DNA of 64,000 nt, from NCBI RefSeq assembly GCF_019443965.1, contig NZ_CP040814.1, positions 558,001-622,000 on the forward strand, in the 5' to 3' direction. Both the position numbers and the translations under genes were made by a program. Under the pieces are notes generated by a model. That model was not told where the DNA came from. It ran no database searches and was given only the letters and a program-made list of their open reading frames with translations. Of the stretch, positions 52,013 through 63,699 are shown one piece after another. Every line of letters starts with the position of its first letter. The first letter of the stretch is position 1. This stretch comes from Salinibacterium sp. M195 (GTDB lineage Bacteria > Actinomycetota > Actinomycetes > Actinomycetales > Microbacteriaceae).

Positions 52013-52082
52013 CGTAGACAAGCCTGTGTACCCCATTAGGTGGGCTGTTCAGGGGACAGTCTCTGACCTACCGTTGTCTACG
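52013..52082. promoter_or_regulatory. Wide inverted repeat upstream of the giant surface protein
   Basis: CGTAGACAA (52013-52021) is perfectly inverted at 52074-52082, 52 bp apart. It lies in the 191-bp gap that must hold the promoter of the gene at 52105. Its role is unknown. Confidence 0.4.
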
Positions 52083-52104
52083 GTCTATCAATCTGGCACC
52101 CGAC

Positions 52105-55100
52105 ATGAGCCGGCTTGTGACGACCAACCCGACACAGTGTGAACGCGTTCCGCGTTCTGCTACGCACACATTTAAGGCCTTACCCGTGAAGTTTTTGCTG
52201 CGCTCTTTTCTCGTCACCGCCCTCATCGTTACCGGAATCACTATTCCGGCAGCGGTGGCAACGGCAGGGGGCGTCCCTGATGTTCAACTCGACCGCCAGG
52301 TCAGTGCATCGACGCTCTATGGGAGTGATGTTTCGGTCACGCTCTCTGCGCAGCAGAACTCGGGTGCCAATGCTTACAACCTCGCGTTTACCGACGTTTT
52401 GCCTGCGGGGGCAACTCTCGTGGCTTCCACCTACCCGGTGAGCCAGACCTTCGCGCTGACGGGCGGCGGAACCAAGATCGTCTGGAACAACGTGGCAGAC
52501 CTCTCGTCGGGGGTTGTTGTGCCGTTGACGTACTCGTTCTCGTACCCTTCCAGCTCCTACAACGTCGGCTCTAGCTTCACGAACACGGCGGAAGCATTCG
52601 TCAACTCCAGCCCTCGAGTGCTGGTTAAATTTGCGGGGGCTGCAGGTGCGGTCGTCGAAGGTTCTCGCACCGGGTGGGGAACGGCAGAGTCCACTACGAC
52701 CCTCGTTCCGTTCGTTTTGGCGAAAAGCGAGCCGAGCCCTGAGGGCGAGCTTTTGCGTGGCGTGCACGACAACAAGACCGTGTACACCTTGGAAATCACC
52801 AACAACAGCGTGAACGAGACCACGAACTTCTCGATCACCGACTATTTGCCGGCCGGCCTTGAATTTCTCGGCTGCTCGAACCAAGACAACAGCACGCCGC
52901 TCAGCGAGGAATACCCGGGATCCGGGAGCATCACTGACACGACGTTGCCCGCACAAGTCGACTGCGCTGGTTTTACTCCGACCGCAGAAACAGTGACGGT
53001 GGACCCCGATGACAGCGGCCCGCTCCCCGAAGCCGTGTACACGAAGGTTGACTGGAGCTCGCTCGGCACAATCGCCGCCGGCGGCACCGTGACCATCACG
53101 TACGCCGCGGCGATCCCGCTGCGCGAGAACGTTGCCTCCGCTGGCGTCGCCACGGCCAACCTCGACAACAACACGGGCGCTCTCACCAAAGACGAGCAAG
53201 TGCTGACGAACTACGCGATCGCACGCGGCACCTATGGCGGAACCGAGTACACGGATGATGACACGGCCACGGTAACCGCCGAGGACGTCTCGATGCAGAA
53301 GACAGTCGACGTGACATCGATCGAGCAGGGGGACACCAGCATTTGGACTCTGTCGTTCGTGTCCTCCGAGTACGCACTCTCGACCGGCATCATCTCGGTG
53401 ACGGATACAATCCCTGATGGCCTCGACTACGTCACGAGTTCTCTCGCACCATCAGCTCCTGTCGCCACGAATGCCGACGGAACGCTAACAGTGACGTGGG
53501 ATGCCGCGGCTTTCGCTGCAGCATCCGACTCGGGCGACATCACCGTTGAGACCCTCACTCGCGCTGACTACCGCGTGCGCAACGGCGCCGGCCCCGTCAG
53601 CTCGAACGACTCCTGGGCCAACATGGTCGAGCTCGCAGCAACGGCAACGGTCATCACCGCGAACGACGGCACCACTTCTCCATTGCCTGTCATTGATGGC
53701 TCGAGCGCTGGCCAGGTTGCCGAGGGCATCACCCTCAACAAGAGCGTTGCTAAGCCCCAAGATATTGCGACGAACTGTGCCACAACATCCGGTCTCGAAT
53801 TCAGCGAAGCGGCAACAGGGCCTTTCCACCCCGGTGACCGTGTGTGTTACGAACTCACCGTTACCTTCCCGGGTAGCCTCGACACCCTCGACAACACGGT
53901 CAATGACTTTTTGCCCGCTGGTTTCACCTTCGAGCACTTCGACTACACAACTGCGAGCACCGTCGACGACAATAATGGCGTCTCGTTCGTCAACGCAGCT
54001 GGGTCTCCGCTGCTCACGTGGAATATTGGCGATGTGGATGCCGCAACGGTCTTTCAGGTCATCGTCACGGCGAAGATCACGGATCCCGCTGCGATTACGG
54101 ACGGTGATATCACCGCAAACATCATGAAGATGACCTACGAGAACACTGCGGGAGACGTCTTCCAGCTGAGAGACCGTGCAGACACGCTCGTCGAAAAGCC
54201 AGTTCTAGGGCTTTCTAAGGGAATCATCGAGCTCAATGAGATGGCGGTAGCGAATGCCCCCGTCAACTCGCTTGCCATTCAGGCCACCGATCGCGTCACG
54301 TACGCGGTAGTGGTGACCAACACGGGTGGTCAGGCCGCCGACAACGTTTCCGTTCGTGACAACCTTCCAGCACTGCTCGAATGCACTGATGTGTCGAACA
54401 TCACCGATGCCGGTGTCTGTGGCGCATCAACGGCGCATCCTCGGTCGATCGAGTGGATCATCCCCACCATCGCTGCGGGTGCTTCCTACACCGTGACCTA
54501 TGACGTCGTCACGCCAACGGAATCTGCTGCCGGAGACACATTCAAAAACACCGCTGGCGTTCGCACATACGACGCCGTCACCAACACCGGGACTGCGCAA
54601 GACTACTTTCCGATCAAGAACATCGATCCCGACCTCGAAGGTCAGGCAAACAGCGTCGAAGCTATCGACGACGCCACCGTGAGCCTCGCTCGTCCTGCCG
54701 TGACGAAGGCCGCCACCACCTCGATTAATGAAGCGGGCAATAACGTATTGACCCAAGCGACCGTTGGCGAAGCTGTCACGTTTACCGTAACCACTCGCAT
54801 CCCGCAGGGGTCGAGCGTTTATGTGACCCCGACGATTACTGACACCGTGAACTCGCGTTTCGAGATCATCGAACTGCCGACCTACCGCATTGACGGAGGT
54901 GCGGTGAAAGACGCTGTAGTCGCCGGGCAGGTCGTGACGGCGAACCTCGGCGCGACGTACGTCAATGCGCCAAACAGCGGTGACGACCTTGTCGTTCTGA
55001 CAATCAAGACGCGAGTGCGTGACGTGACCGCTAACGCGCGCGCTAGCTCGGTAACCAACAATGCGATCTTCCGCTGGAAGCGAGCAGACGGCAGCAACCC

Positions 55101-58100
55101 CACTCCCGCATCAATCACAAGTGCCAACACTCGCACCACTATCGTGGAGCCACTCATCAGCGTCGCGAAGCGAAGCGACGCCGTCGCCAACCGAGTTGAG
55201 GCGCGCGATGTCGTCACCTACTCCCTCGACGTACGCAATGGCCCCGCCGGTAGCGTGTCCATGGCACACGACACCATCGTTATCGACACTGTTCCGACCA
55301 ACATCGATCCCGTGGACGTCAACGGCGACATCGTGACAGCAGACCAGACCCTGCCCGGCGGTGGAATCTGGAAACAGGCTCCCCGCACGATCACCTTCAC
55401 CGCCGCGACAATCATCCCCGGCGGGCTGACGACCTTCACTTACAAGGCCAAGGTCATCGACCCGATCCTGAGCGGAAGCTCAATCATCAACCGTGTCGCC
55501 GTGACCACAACGTCGATGGCGGGCACGAACCCCAACGAGCGCACGGCGACGTCTACTGCGGGAGCACCGGTTGATGCTTACAAGGCGGCAACTCAGCTTG
55601 AGCTGACCACCCCAGAAATTGGCGTGGCAAAGACAGCAACCCCGTCATCGCGCACCATCGGTGAAGTCATCACCTATTCGGTCGACGTCACGGTGCCGCA
55701 CTCGGTAATCGCTTACGACGTGACGGTTCTCGACTCGATGCCCTCCAACGTGCGCTTCGGTGAGTTCCTTGACTCAACCTGCGCCTCAGGTGCTGTTGCG
55801 TGCACGACGAGCAACGGACTCACGGCAGAACTTATCGGAACCCCGTCCGATACCGACCGCACGATTGGCTTCGCGCTCGGCGATGTTAGTCCCGCTGCGT
55901 CAGCAACCCGCGTCATCACGATCCGTTACACCGGCATCGTGACCACTGCTGCGGCATCCGGAAATAAGCTGACCAACTCGGTTAGTCCTTACTGGAACAG
56001 CGCTAACATCATCTCCGGAACTCCGACAACAGTGCCGGCCCCAGGCGACTTCTCGCATTCTGGATCAGAGGCGACCGCGGAGGTTGTGGTCATCGAACCG
56101 CGACTGACGATCGATAAGGATGTTGCTGGCCAGGTTGGTGACAGCGACACTCGCCGTGCCAAGCCAGGTGAGTCTCTCGAATACACGATTGTGGTGACCA
56201 ACGCTGGCAACTCGCCCGCTTATGACGTGACCGTAACGGATACTCCGGATGCTCGTGTGACGGGCTTCACGTCTGCCGCAGTCGTTGGGGTAACGCCGAC
56301 CGATATCATCCCGACCGACGGAACTCTCGGCTGGAAGATCGCCGGCCCCATCGCGGCCGGTGGCAGCGTAACCATCAAGTACACCGTCACAATGCCGATC
56401 GTTGACGAATCGAGCGAGCTCGTAGCATCGCGGGAAGTCATCAACACCGCAGACGTGCCGCACTACTTTGGTGTGGCTCCTGCCGCCCAGGACGCAGCGA
56501 TTGATTACAAGGATTACAACGACGTCACCGAAGATGTGGTGAGTGTCGAACTCGACCTCGCGTCCATCGGCGACTACATCTGGTTCGACGTCAACAAGGA
56601 CGGCGTTCAGGATTCGACTGAACCGCCCCTCGCAAACGTTGGTGTCACTGTCGTGTACTTCGGTGTGGATGGAGTCTTCGGAACCGCCGATGATGAGACC
56701 TTCACTCGTACGACGGACAGCGATGGCGAATACCTCGTGAACCAGCTCCCCGGCGGGCTCTACCGGGTAACGGTTAACGCTTCCACCCTCCCGCCCGGGA
56801 TGACTCCGAGTTACGACTTCGACGGAACCACGGCAACGCCGAACGGCGTCTGGCAGGGAACTCTCGCCGAGAATGGTCGGGAGCGAGAGGTCGACTTCGG
56901 GTACACCGGAACCGGCTCGATCGGCGACACCATCTGGTTCGACCAAGACAAAGATGGAACTCAGGATGCGAACGAGCCTGGGCTTCCCGGCGCGACAGCA
57001 ACGGTCGTGTTCGGCGGGCTCGATGGAAATCTTGCGACAACAGCGGACAACATCACGTACACAGCGTCCACGAACGCCAACGGCAAGTACGCGGTCAGCA
57101 ACTTGCCTGCTGGGCCGTACTCGGTCACCGTGAGCGACCTTCCGATCGGCTACGCCGTAGTCTCTGACCCCAACGGAGGCACGAGCACGACGTCGACGAC
57201 ATCGTTGACGGCCGGCCAGAACCGTAGCGATCAGGACTTCGGTTACGCGGGCACCGCATCCATCGGTGACTTCGTATGGATCGACCGTGACGGCGATGGC
57301 GTACAAGACAGCACTGAGCCCGGAATCTTCGGTGCCCAAGTTCAGCTGACCTGGTTCGGAGAAGACGGTGTTCTCGGTGGCGGTGACGACGGAGTCTTTA
57401 GGACGACGACCGACGGCAACGGGGCCTACAGCTTCCCCAACCTGCTGCCGGGCAACTTCTCGGTCGCGGTAACCGGTGGTCTGCCTGCCGGTGCGACGAA
57501 CAGCTTCGACCGGGATGGCGACCACGACTCCGTTGCCCCAGTTTCGGTTACCGTCGGCGAAGCAGTAACCGATGTCGACTTTGGCTACGACGTGACGTCG
57601 GTTATTGGGGACCGGGTGTGGTGGGACCGCAACTCCGACGGTGTTCAAGACGCCAACGAGCCCGGTCTGCCCGGCGTTGGCATCCGAGTGACGTACCTCG
57701 GTACCGATGGCGTTCTGGGTGGCACCGGTGCTGCTGGCGACCTCATCTTCCCCGCGACGACCGACAGCAACGGAGACTGGACTGTCACAGAAATTCCCGA
57801 CGGCAACTTCATCGTCGAGGTCGTCAGCGGAGTGCCTGCTGGTTTCAGCCCGACCTACGACGCTGACAGCGGAACGACATCGCCTGACGAAAAGTCTGCG
57901 GTAGCGCTGGTCGGATCTGACCTCAAGCAGGACTTCGGTTATGCCGGCAACTCGAGCATCTCCGACACGGTGTGGCTCGACCTCAACAAGGACGGCGTCA
58001 AGGATGCCGGAGAGCCCGGCTTGCCCGGAGCCAAGGTCACTCTCGTCTGGTACGGACCGGATGGCGTTGCTGGCGGCACCGATAACGTGACGTTCGTAGA

Positions 58101-59466
58101 AACCACCGACGCCGACGGCAAGTATCTCTTCGCCGGTCTCCCCGAAGGCAATTACACCGCCACGGTTGATACGACGACCTTGCCTTCTGGTGTGACGCCC
58201 ACGTTCGATGCGGATGCTGGCCCCAACCAGCCGACTGTGTCGACGACGGCATCAGGGACTGGCCCCAACTCGACGACGGCCATTGCGCTGCCTGCAGCCA
58301 CTGATCTTGACAACATCGACTTCGGTTACGTCGGCACCGGCAAAATTGGCGACACCGTCTGGCTTGACCAGAACGGTGACGGCATCGTTGACGCGACCGA
58401 ACCCGGCCTCGCCGAGGTGGATGTCACTCTCACCTGGGCTGGTCTTGATGGCACCTTCGGTAACGCGGACGACGTGGTTTCGGTGACGAAGACGGATGCC
58501 AGTGGCAACTACCTCTTCGAAGATCTCCCCACTGGCCTTTTCTCTGTCGAGCTCTCGAACCTGCCTGCAGGGCTGACCTCAACGGCTGATCCCGATGGCG
58601 GAGCAGACGACGAATCTGAGCTTTCCCTTGTTGGCGGTGAAGAGAATCTCGATCAGGACTTCGGCTACCGCGGTGACGCGGGAGTCGGCGACCTCTTGTG
58701 GCTCGATGTCGATAACGACGGAGTTCAGGGCGCTAACGAGCCCGGTCTTCCCGGCATCGTGATGACGGTAACGAGTCCCGGCGTCGACGGAATCTTCGGC
58801 AATGAAGACGACATCATCATCACCACCACTACGGATGCGAATGGCAACTACCTCGTCGAGGGACTACCTGCCGGAGACGTCAAGGTCGCCTATGACCCCA
58901 CGACGCTAACCGAAGGCTATGTGCCTAGCTCAGACCTCGACGGCGACGTCTTCTCCGAGACGACAGCAACACTGGTCGCGGGTGAAACTCTCCTCGATGT
59001 CGACTTCGTCGTGATCGGTAGCGCAACTCTCAACGGTGTTGTGTTCGATGACCCGAACGGCAATGGTGTTCGTGACAGCGGCGATAAGGGAATCCCTAAG
59101 GCAACGGTAAACGTGGTCTGGGCTGGCCCGAATGGCCCAGTTACGGTCACGGTTGTCACCGACAAGAACGGTGCTTGGGAACTCACGTCGCTGCCGGCCG
59201 GAACGTACACGGCCGCTGTAGATTTGGCCTCAGTCTCGGCGGACTACCGTCCGTCGACGGGAACAACATCAACGGTTGAGCTGCCTGCCTTCGGCGAGCG
59301 CTCGGTCATTCAGGGACTCACAACGATGATGCTCGCCTTCACGGGTTCGAACATCGCGCTGGGGGGCCTCCTCGCGGGTCTGCTGCTGTTGAGCGGGCTT
59401 GTGCTTCTCCTGCCGGTTCGTCGGGTTCGCGGCGGGAAGCAGCACGCTCTGACTACTACCGAGTAG
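52105..59466 (+). CDS. Giant cell-surface protein with DUF11 and SdrD_B-like repeats, LAxTG signal
   Basis: A 2453-residue exported protein. A signal peptide (KFLLRSFLVTALIVTGITIPAAVATA) follows residue 28; a GTG at 52186 is an alternative start. Residues about 55-1480 hold nine DUF11-like units, each with a variant of [VI]xDxLPxG. Residues 1487-2330 hold seven SdrD_B-like units (IGDxVWxDxNxDGVQDxxEPGLPG, about 115 residues, with Asp/Asn loops that probably bind calcium) and an eighth divergent one. The end has LAFTG (2410-2414), a hydrophobic helix and basic residues: a sortase E-type sorting signal. Probably a wall-anchored stalk or adhesin. Confidence 0.92.
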   Translation: MSRLVTTNPTQCERVPRSATHTFKALPVKFLLRSFLVTALIVTGITIPAAVATAGGVPDVQLDRQVSASTLYGSDVSVTLSAQQNSGANAYNLAFTDVLPAGATLVASTYPVSQTFALTGGGTKIVWNNVADLSSGVVVPLTYSFSYPSSSYNVGSSFTNTAEAFVNSSPRVLVKFAGAAGAVVEGSRTGWGTAESTTTLVPFVLAKSEPSPEGELLRGVHDNKTVYTLEITNNSVNETTNFSITDYLPAGLEFLGCSNQDNSTPLSEEYPGSGSITDTTLPAQVDCAGFTPTAETVTVDPDDSGPLPEAVYTKVDWSSLGTIAAGGTVTITYAAAIPLRENVASAGVATANLDNNTGALTKDEQVLTNYAIARGTYGGTEYTDDDTATVTAEDVSMQKTVDVTSIEQGDTSIWTLSFVSSEYALSTGIISVTDTIPDGLDYVTSSLAPSAPVATNADGTLTVTWDAAAFAAASDSGDITVETLTRADYRVRNGAGPVSSNDSWANMVELAATATVITANDGTTSPLPVIDGSSAGQVAEGITLNKSVAKPQDIATNCATTSGLEFSEAATGPFHPGDRVCYELTVTFPGSLDTLDNTVNDFLPAGFTFEHFDYTTASTVDDNNGVSFVNAAGSPLLTWNIGDVDAATVFQVIVTAKITDPAAITDGDITANIMKMTYENTAGDVFQLRDRADTLVEKPVLGLSKGIIELNEMAVANAPVNSLAIQATDRVTYAVVVTNTGGQAADNVSVRDNLPALLECTDVSNITDAGVCGASTAHPRSIEWIIPTIAAGASYTVTYDVVTPTESAAGDTFKNTAGVRTYDAVTNTGTAQDYFPIKNIDPDLEGQANSVEAIDDATVSLARPAVTKAATTSINEAGNNVLTQATVGEAVTFTVTTRIPQGSSVYVTPTITDTVNSRFEIIELPTYRIDGGAVKDAVVAGQVVTANLGATYVNAPNSGDDLVVLTIKTRVRDVTANARASSVTNNAIFRWKRADGSNPTPASITSANTRTTIVEPLISVAKRSDAVANRVEARDVVTYSLDVRNGPAGSVSMAHDTIVIDTVPTNIDPVDVNGDIVTADQTLPGGGIWKQAPRTITFTAATIIPGGLTTFTYKAKVIDPILSGSSIINRVAVTTTSMAGTNPNERTATSTAGAPVDAYKAATQLELTTPEIGVAKTATPSSRTIGEVITYSVDVTVPHSVIAYDVTVLDSMPSNVRFGEFLDSTCASGAVACTTSNGLTAELIGTPSDTDRTIGFALGDVSPAASATRVITIRYTGIVTTAAASGNKLTNSVSPYWNSANIISGTPTTVPAPGDFSHSGSEATAEVVVIEPRLTIDKDVAGQVGDSDTRRAKPGESLEYTIVVTNAGNSPAYDVTVTDTPDARVTGFTSAAVVGVTPTDIIPTDGTLGWKIAGPIAAGGSVTIKYTVTMPIVDESSELVASREVINTADVPHYFGVAPAAQDAAIDYKDYNDVTEDVVSVELDLASIGDYIWFDVNKDGVQDSTEPPLANVGVTVVYFGVDGVFGTADDETFTRTTDSDGEYLVNQLPGGLYRVTVNASTLPPGMTPSYDFDGTTATPNGVWQGTLAENGREREVDFGYTGTGSIGDTIWFDQDKDGTQDANEPGLPGATATVVFGGLDGNLATTADNITYTASTNANGKYAVSNLPAGPYSVTVSDLPIGYAVVSDPNGGTSTTSTTSLTAGQNRSDQDFGYAGTASIGDFVWIDRDGDGVQDSTEPGIFGAQVQLTWFGEDGVLGGGDDGVFRTTTDGNGAYSFPNLLPGNFSVAVTGGLPAGATNSFDRDGDHDSVAPVSVTVGEAVTDVDFGYDVTSVIGDRVWWDRNSDGVQDANEPGLPGVGIRVTYLGTDGVLGGTGAAGDLIFPATTDSNGDWTVTEIPDGNFIVEVVSGVPAGFSPTYDADSGTTSPDEKSAVALVGSDLKQDFGYAGNSSISDTVWLDLNKDGVKDAGEPGLPGAKVTLVWYGPDGVAGGTDNVTFVETTDADGKYLFAGLPEGNYTATVDTTTLPSGVTPTFDADAGPNQPTVSTTASGTGPNSTTAIALPAATDLDNIDFGYVGTGKIGDTVWLDQNGDGIVDATEPGLAEVDVTLTWAGLDGTFGNADDVVSVTKTDASGNYLFEDLPTGLFSVELSNLPAGLTSTADPDGGADDESELSLVGGEENLDQDFGYRGDAGVGDLLWLDVDNDGVQGANEPGLPGIVMTVTSPGVDGIFGNEDDIIITTTTDANGNYLVEGLPAGDVKVAYDPTTLTEGYVPSSDLDGDVFSETTATLVAGETLLDVDFVVIGSATLNGVVFDDPNGNGVRDSGDKGIPKATVNVVWAGPNGPVTVTVVTDKNGAWELTSLPAGTYTAAVDLASVSADYRPSTGTTSTVELPAFGERSVIQGLTTMMLAFTGSNIALGGLLAGLLLLSGLVLLLPVRRVRGGKQHALTTTE
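56563..59280 (+). repeat. Seven to eight SdrD_B-like coding repeats
   Basis: Repeat starts lie near 56563, 56915, 57258, 57600, 57954, 58342, 58681 and 59023, about 340-390 bp apart. Each begins IGDxxWxD and (except the last) ends DFGY or DFV. They are diverged at DNA level, so this is an old duplication rather than a recent expansion. Confidence 0.85.
59332..59346 (+). other. LAFTG sortase motif codons
   Basis: Encodes Leu-Ala-Phe-Thr-Gly, followed by a hydrophobic helix of about 25 residues and the basic RRVRGGK tail. LAxTG is recognised by class E sortases in actinobacteria. No sortase gene lies in this window. Confidence 0.7.
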
Positions 59467-59576
59467 CAGTCGCGACAAGCGAGTCGGCGTGGTGAATGTG
59501 CAGGGCGTCGGGCCCGGGGCATGCTCACCGCGCCGTTCGCGGTTAACGCTCACTCTGCGGGCTCCGGGGTGACAAG

Positions 59577-59597
59577 GTTGAGCCACTCACACTCAAC
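59577..59597. promoter_or_regulatory. HAIR-like HspR operator, copy 1
   Basis: GTTGAG-N9-CTCAAC. The HspR consensus is CTTGAGT-N7-ACTCAAG; this copy keeps the spacing and five of six bases in each arm. Confidence 0.6.
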
Positions 59598-59639
59598 TTT
59601 CAGCTACGCAGCTTGACTCTCACGGCGGAGAGGGAGAAA

Positions 59640-59660
59640 CTTGATACAACGCGACTCAAG
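59640..59660. promoter_or_regulatory. HAIR-like HspR operator, copy 2
   Basis: CTTGAT-N9-CTCAAG, 36 bp before the dnaK start and 63 bp from copy 1. HspR encoded at 63252 should bind here and repress the operon until heat shock. Confidence 0.75.
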
Positions 59661-59695
59661 TTCGCACACCCAAAAGCTTAAAGGAGTAAGAGCAC

Positions 59696-61561
<1,866 letters not shown>

Positions 61562-62242
61562 ATGGCTGACAAGAACAAGAACCGCGACGAAAGTCCTGGC
61601 GAACCGGATCCTAGCGATGTCGGTGCGGCCAACTCGGCTGCGGCAGATTCTTCTGCTGCAGCCGAGGGGCAGCCCGCTGAAAGCGCGGATGCTGCCGACG
61701 AGACTGTGGACGCATCGATCGATGACGAGCAGTCCGGCGAGCCAGCAACGGATGCCGAAACAGAGTCGAGCGACAACGAGTTGAGCGAAGAAGACCAGCG
61801 TCTTCTTGACGACGCGAGCCGCGATCTTGTGTCGGACATGCGTGACCAGATGTTGCGAGCTCAGGCGGAGCTGGTGAACTTCCGCACGCGCGTTGAGCGC
61901 GATCGGGTTGCCAACCGCGAAGCGGTGATCGCTGACGTTGTTCGGTCGATGCTGCCGGCACTCGATGACCTTGATCGTGCTGACAAGCACGGTGACCTCA
62001 TTGAAGGAACACCGCTGGCCTTGGTCTCACAAAAGATCAAGTCGAGCTTTGAGCGGTTCGGTATGCGCAAAATTGGCGAGAAGGGCGAGCGCTTCGATCC
62101 TGCTTTCCACGAAGCTGTTGTGCACTTGAACGATCCGGAGGCAACCGAGAACACGATTGCTGACGTGATCGAGCCTGGCTACATTCTTGGTGAGCGCGTT
62201 GTTCGTGCCGCGAAGGTTGCTGTCTCCGGCCCCACTGATTAG
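61562..62242 (+). CDS. grpE: Nucleotide exchange factor GrpE
   Basis: A 226-residue protein. The first 80 residues are acidic and low-complexity; a long helix (DMRDQMLRAQAELVNFRTRVERDR) leads to the C-terminal beta domain (FDPAFHEAVVHLND and IADVIEPGYILGERVVRAAKVAVS). It starts right after the dnaK stop with no gap. It releases ADP from DnaK. Confidence 0.97.
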   Translation: MADKNKNRDESPGEPDPSDVGAANSAAADSSAAAEGQPAESADAADETVDASIDDEQSGEPATDAETESSDNELSEEDQRLLDDASRDLVSDMRDQMLRAQAELVNFRTRVERDRVANREAVIADVVRSMLPALDDLDRADKHGDLIEGTPLALVSQKIKSSFERFGMRKIGEKGERFDPAFHEAVVHLNDPEATENTIADVIEPGYILGERVVRAAKVAVSGPTD

Positions 62243-62259
62243 GTCGGGGGTGGCGTGTA

Positions 62260-63246
62260 GTGGCTAGCCAAGATTGGTTCGATAAGGACTTCTATAAGGT
62301 GCTCGGGGTTTCGAAAGATATCTCTGCTCCTGAACTAAAAAAGACCTATCGCAAACTCGCACGCCAGTTTCATCCGGACTCCAATCCGGACGATCCGAAA
62401 GCCGAGTCGCGCTTCAAAGAAATTAGCGAAGCGCACTCGGTCCTTTCAGATCCGGAACAGCGTAAAGAGTACGATCAGGTTCGCGCGATGGGTTCGGGAG
62501 CTCGCTTTCAAGCGGGCGGCCAATCCGGCGGATTCGAGGATGTCTTTGGTGGCATGTTCGGTGGCGGTGCCGCTGGCGGTGCTGGCCAGCGCTACGGCGG
62601 CGGGCAGCAAGGGGCCAGCTTCGAAGATCTCCTCGGTGGCATGTTTGGCGGTCAGGCCGGCCCTGGAGGCGGCCCCGGTTTCCGTGGCGGCCCCGCGAAG
62701 GGACGCGACCTTGCCGCGAATACGACGCTCGATTTCGGCACGGCGATCAACGGCGAGACGATCAAGCTTCAGCCCTCGGGCGGTCGTCCAATGAACGTCA
62801 AGATTCCTGCGGGAGTCAGCGACGGTCAGAAGATCCGTCTCAAAGCCAAGGGCGAGCCGAGTCCGAATGGTGGGGAACCAGGCGATCTGGTGCTCACTGT
62901 TTCTGTGCGCAAGCATCCGGTATTCGAGCGCGACGGCAACAACCTTCGGGTCGTGGTTCCGGTGACATTTGCGGAGGCCGTGCTCGGGGCGACTATCGAG
63001 GTTCCCACCTTGGGGGCTGCTCCGGTGAAGCTGAAGGTTGCGCCCGGAACGCCAAGCGGACGAGTATTGCGAGTGAAGGGTCGCGGGGTCACCACGGCGA
63101 AAGCAACCGGAGATCTGCTTGCAGAAGTGCAAGTGGCGGTGCCTAGCCATATCCCGGAGGCCGCTCGCGAACATCTCGAAGCGTTTACGAAGGCAATGCC
63201 CGCAGAAAACCCGCGGGATGACCTGATTGCCCGAGCCAGGAGCTGA
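62260..63246 (+). CDS. dnaJ: DnaJ co-chaperone without zinc finger
   Basis: A 328-residue Hsp40. J-domain at about 9-74 with the essential HPD in LARQFHPDSNPDD, then a Gly-rich linker (GGMFGGGAAGGAGQRYGGG) and two C-terminal substrate-binding barrels. The four CxxCxGxG zinc repeats of type I DnaJ are absent, so it is a type II (CbpA-like) protein even though it sits in the classic operon. GTG start. Confidence 0.95.
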   Translation: MASQDWFDKDFYKVLGVSKDISAPELKKTYRKLARQFHPDSNPDDPKAESRFKEISEAHSVLSDPEQRKEYDQVRAMGSGARFQAGGQSGGFEDVFGGMFGGGAAGGAGQRYGGGQQGASFEDLLGGMFGGQAGPGGGPGFRGGPAKGRDLAANTTLDFGTAINGETIKLQPSGGRPMNVKIPAGVSDGQKIRLKAKGEPSPNGGEPGDLVLTVSVRKHPVFERDGNNLRVVVPVTFAEAVLGATIEVPTLGAAPVKLKVAPGTPSGRVLRVKGRGVTTAKATGDLLAEVQVAVPSHIPEAAREHLEAFTKAMPAENPRDDLIARARS

Positions 63247-63251
63247 CAACA

Positions 63252-63686
63252 ATGGATGAGTCCACGCCCGCCTTTGCGATCGCCGTTGCGGCAGAGCTGG
63301 CTGGCATGCATCCGCAGACGCTGCGACAGTACGACCGTCTGGGTCTCGTGTCTCCCACGAGAACCAGCGGTCGGTCGCGGCGTTACTGCATGCGCGACGT
63401 GATGCAGCTGCGAGAGATCGCTGCACTCAGTGCTGAAGGCCTTAACCTCGAGGGCATCAAGCGGATACTCCATTTAGAGAATCAGGTCACACAGCTCAGC
63501 TCACGCGTACACGAACTCGAGGCAGCTCTGGCTGACGAATTGCTCTCGAAACCTGGCCGGCGAGTGTTCGCGGCGGGCCCCGCTGGTGAGGTTATTTCAC
63601 TTAAAGCCGGAACGAGAGGCGAGCGCACAGATCAAGTAGTGCTGTGGCGCCCCTTTACTCGACGCGACAACCAACTCCCACGCTGA
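63252..63686 (+). CDS. hspR: Heat-shock repressor HspR (MerR family)
   Basis: A 144-residue MerR-type regulator. The helix-turn-helix and wing are AAELAGMHPQTLRQYDRLGLVSPTRTSGRSRRYCMRDV, followed by a coiled coil (LENQVTQLSSRVHELEAAL). It represses the dnaK operon through HAIR sites together with DnaK. The C-terminal extension of about 35 residues is basic. Confidence 0.95.
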   Translation: MDESTPAFAIAVAAELAGMHPQTLRQYDRLGLVSPTRTSGRSRRYCMRDVMQLREIAALSAEGLNLEGIKRILHLENQVTQLSSRVHELEAALADELLSKPGRRVFAAGPAGEVISLKAGTRGERTDQVVLWRPFTRRDNQLPR

Positions 63687-63699
63687 CGATGGTGCCGCG

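Noticed and set aside
56065..57648. A 527-codon open frame on the minus strand inside the giant surface gene
   Set aside because: It mirrors the repeat region of a gene with clear domains. Its product is Arg- and Val-rich without motifs or signal.
62446..63426. A 326-codon minus-strand frame opposite dnaJ and hspR
   Set aside because: dnaJ and hspR are unambiguous on the plus strand; the opposite product is low-complexity.
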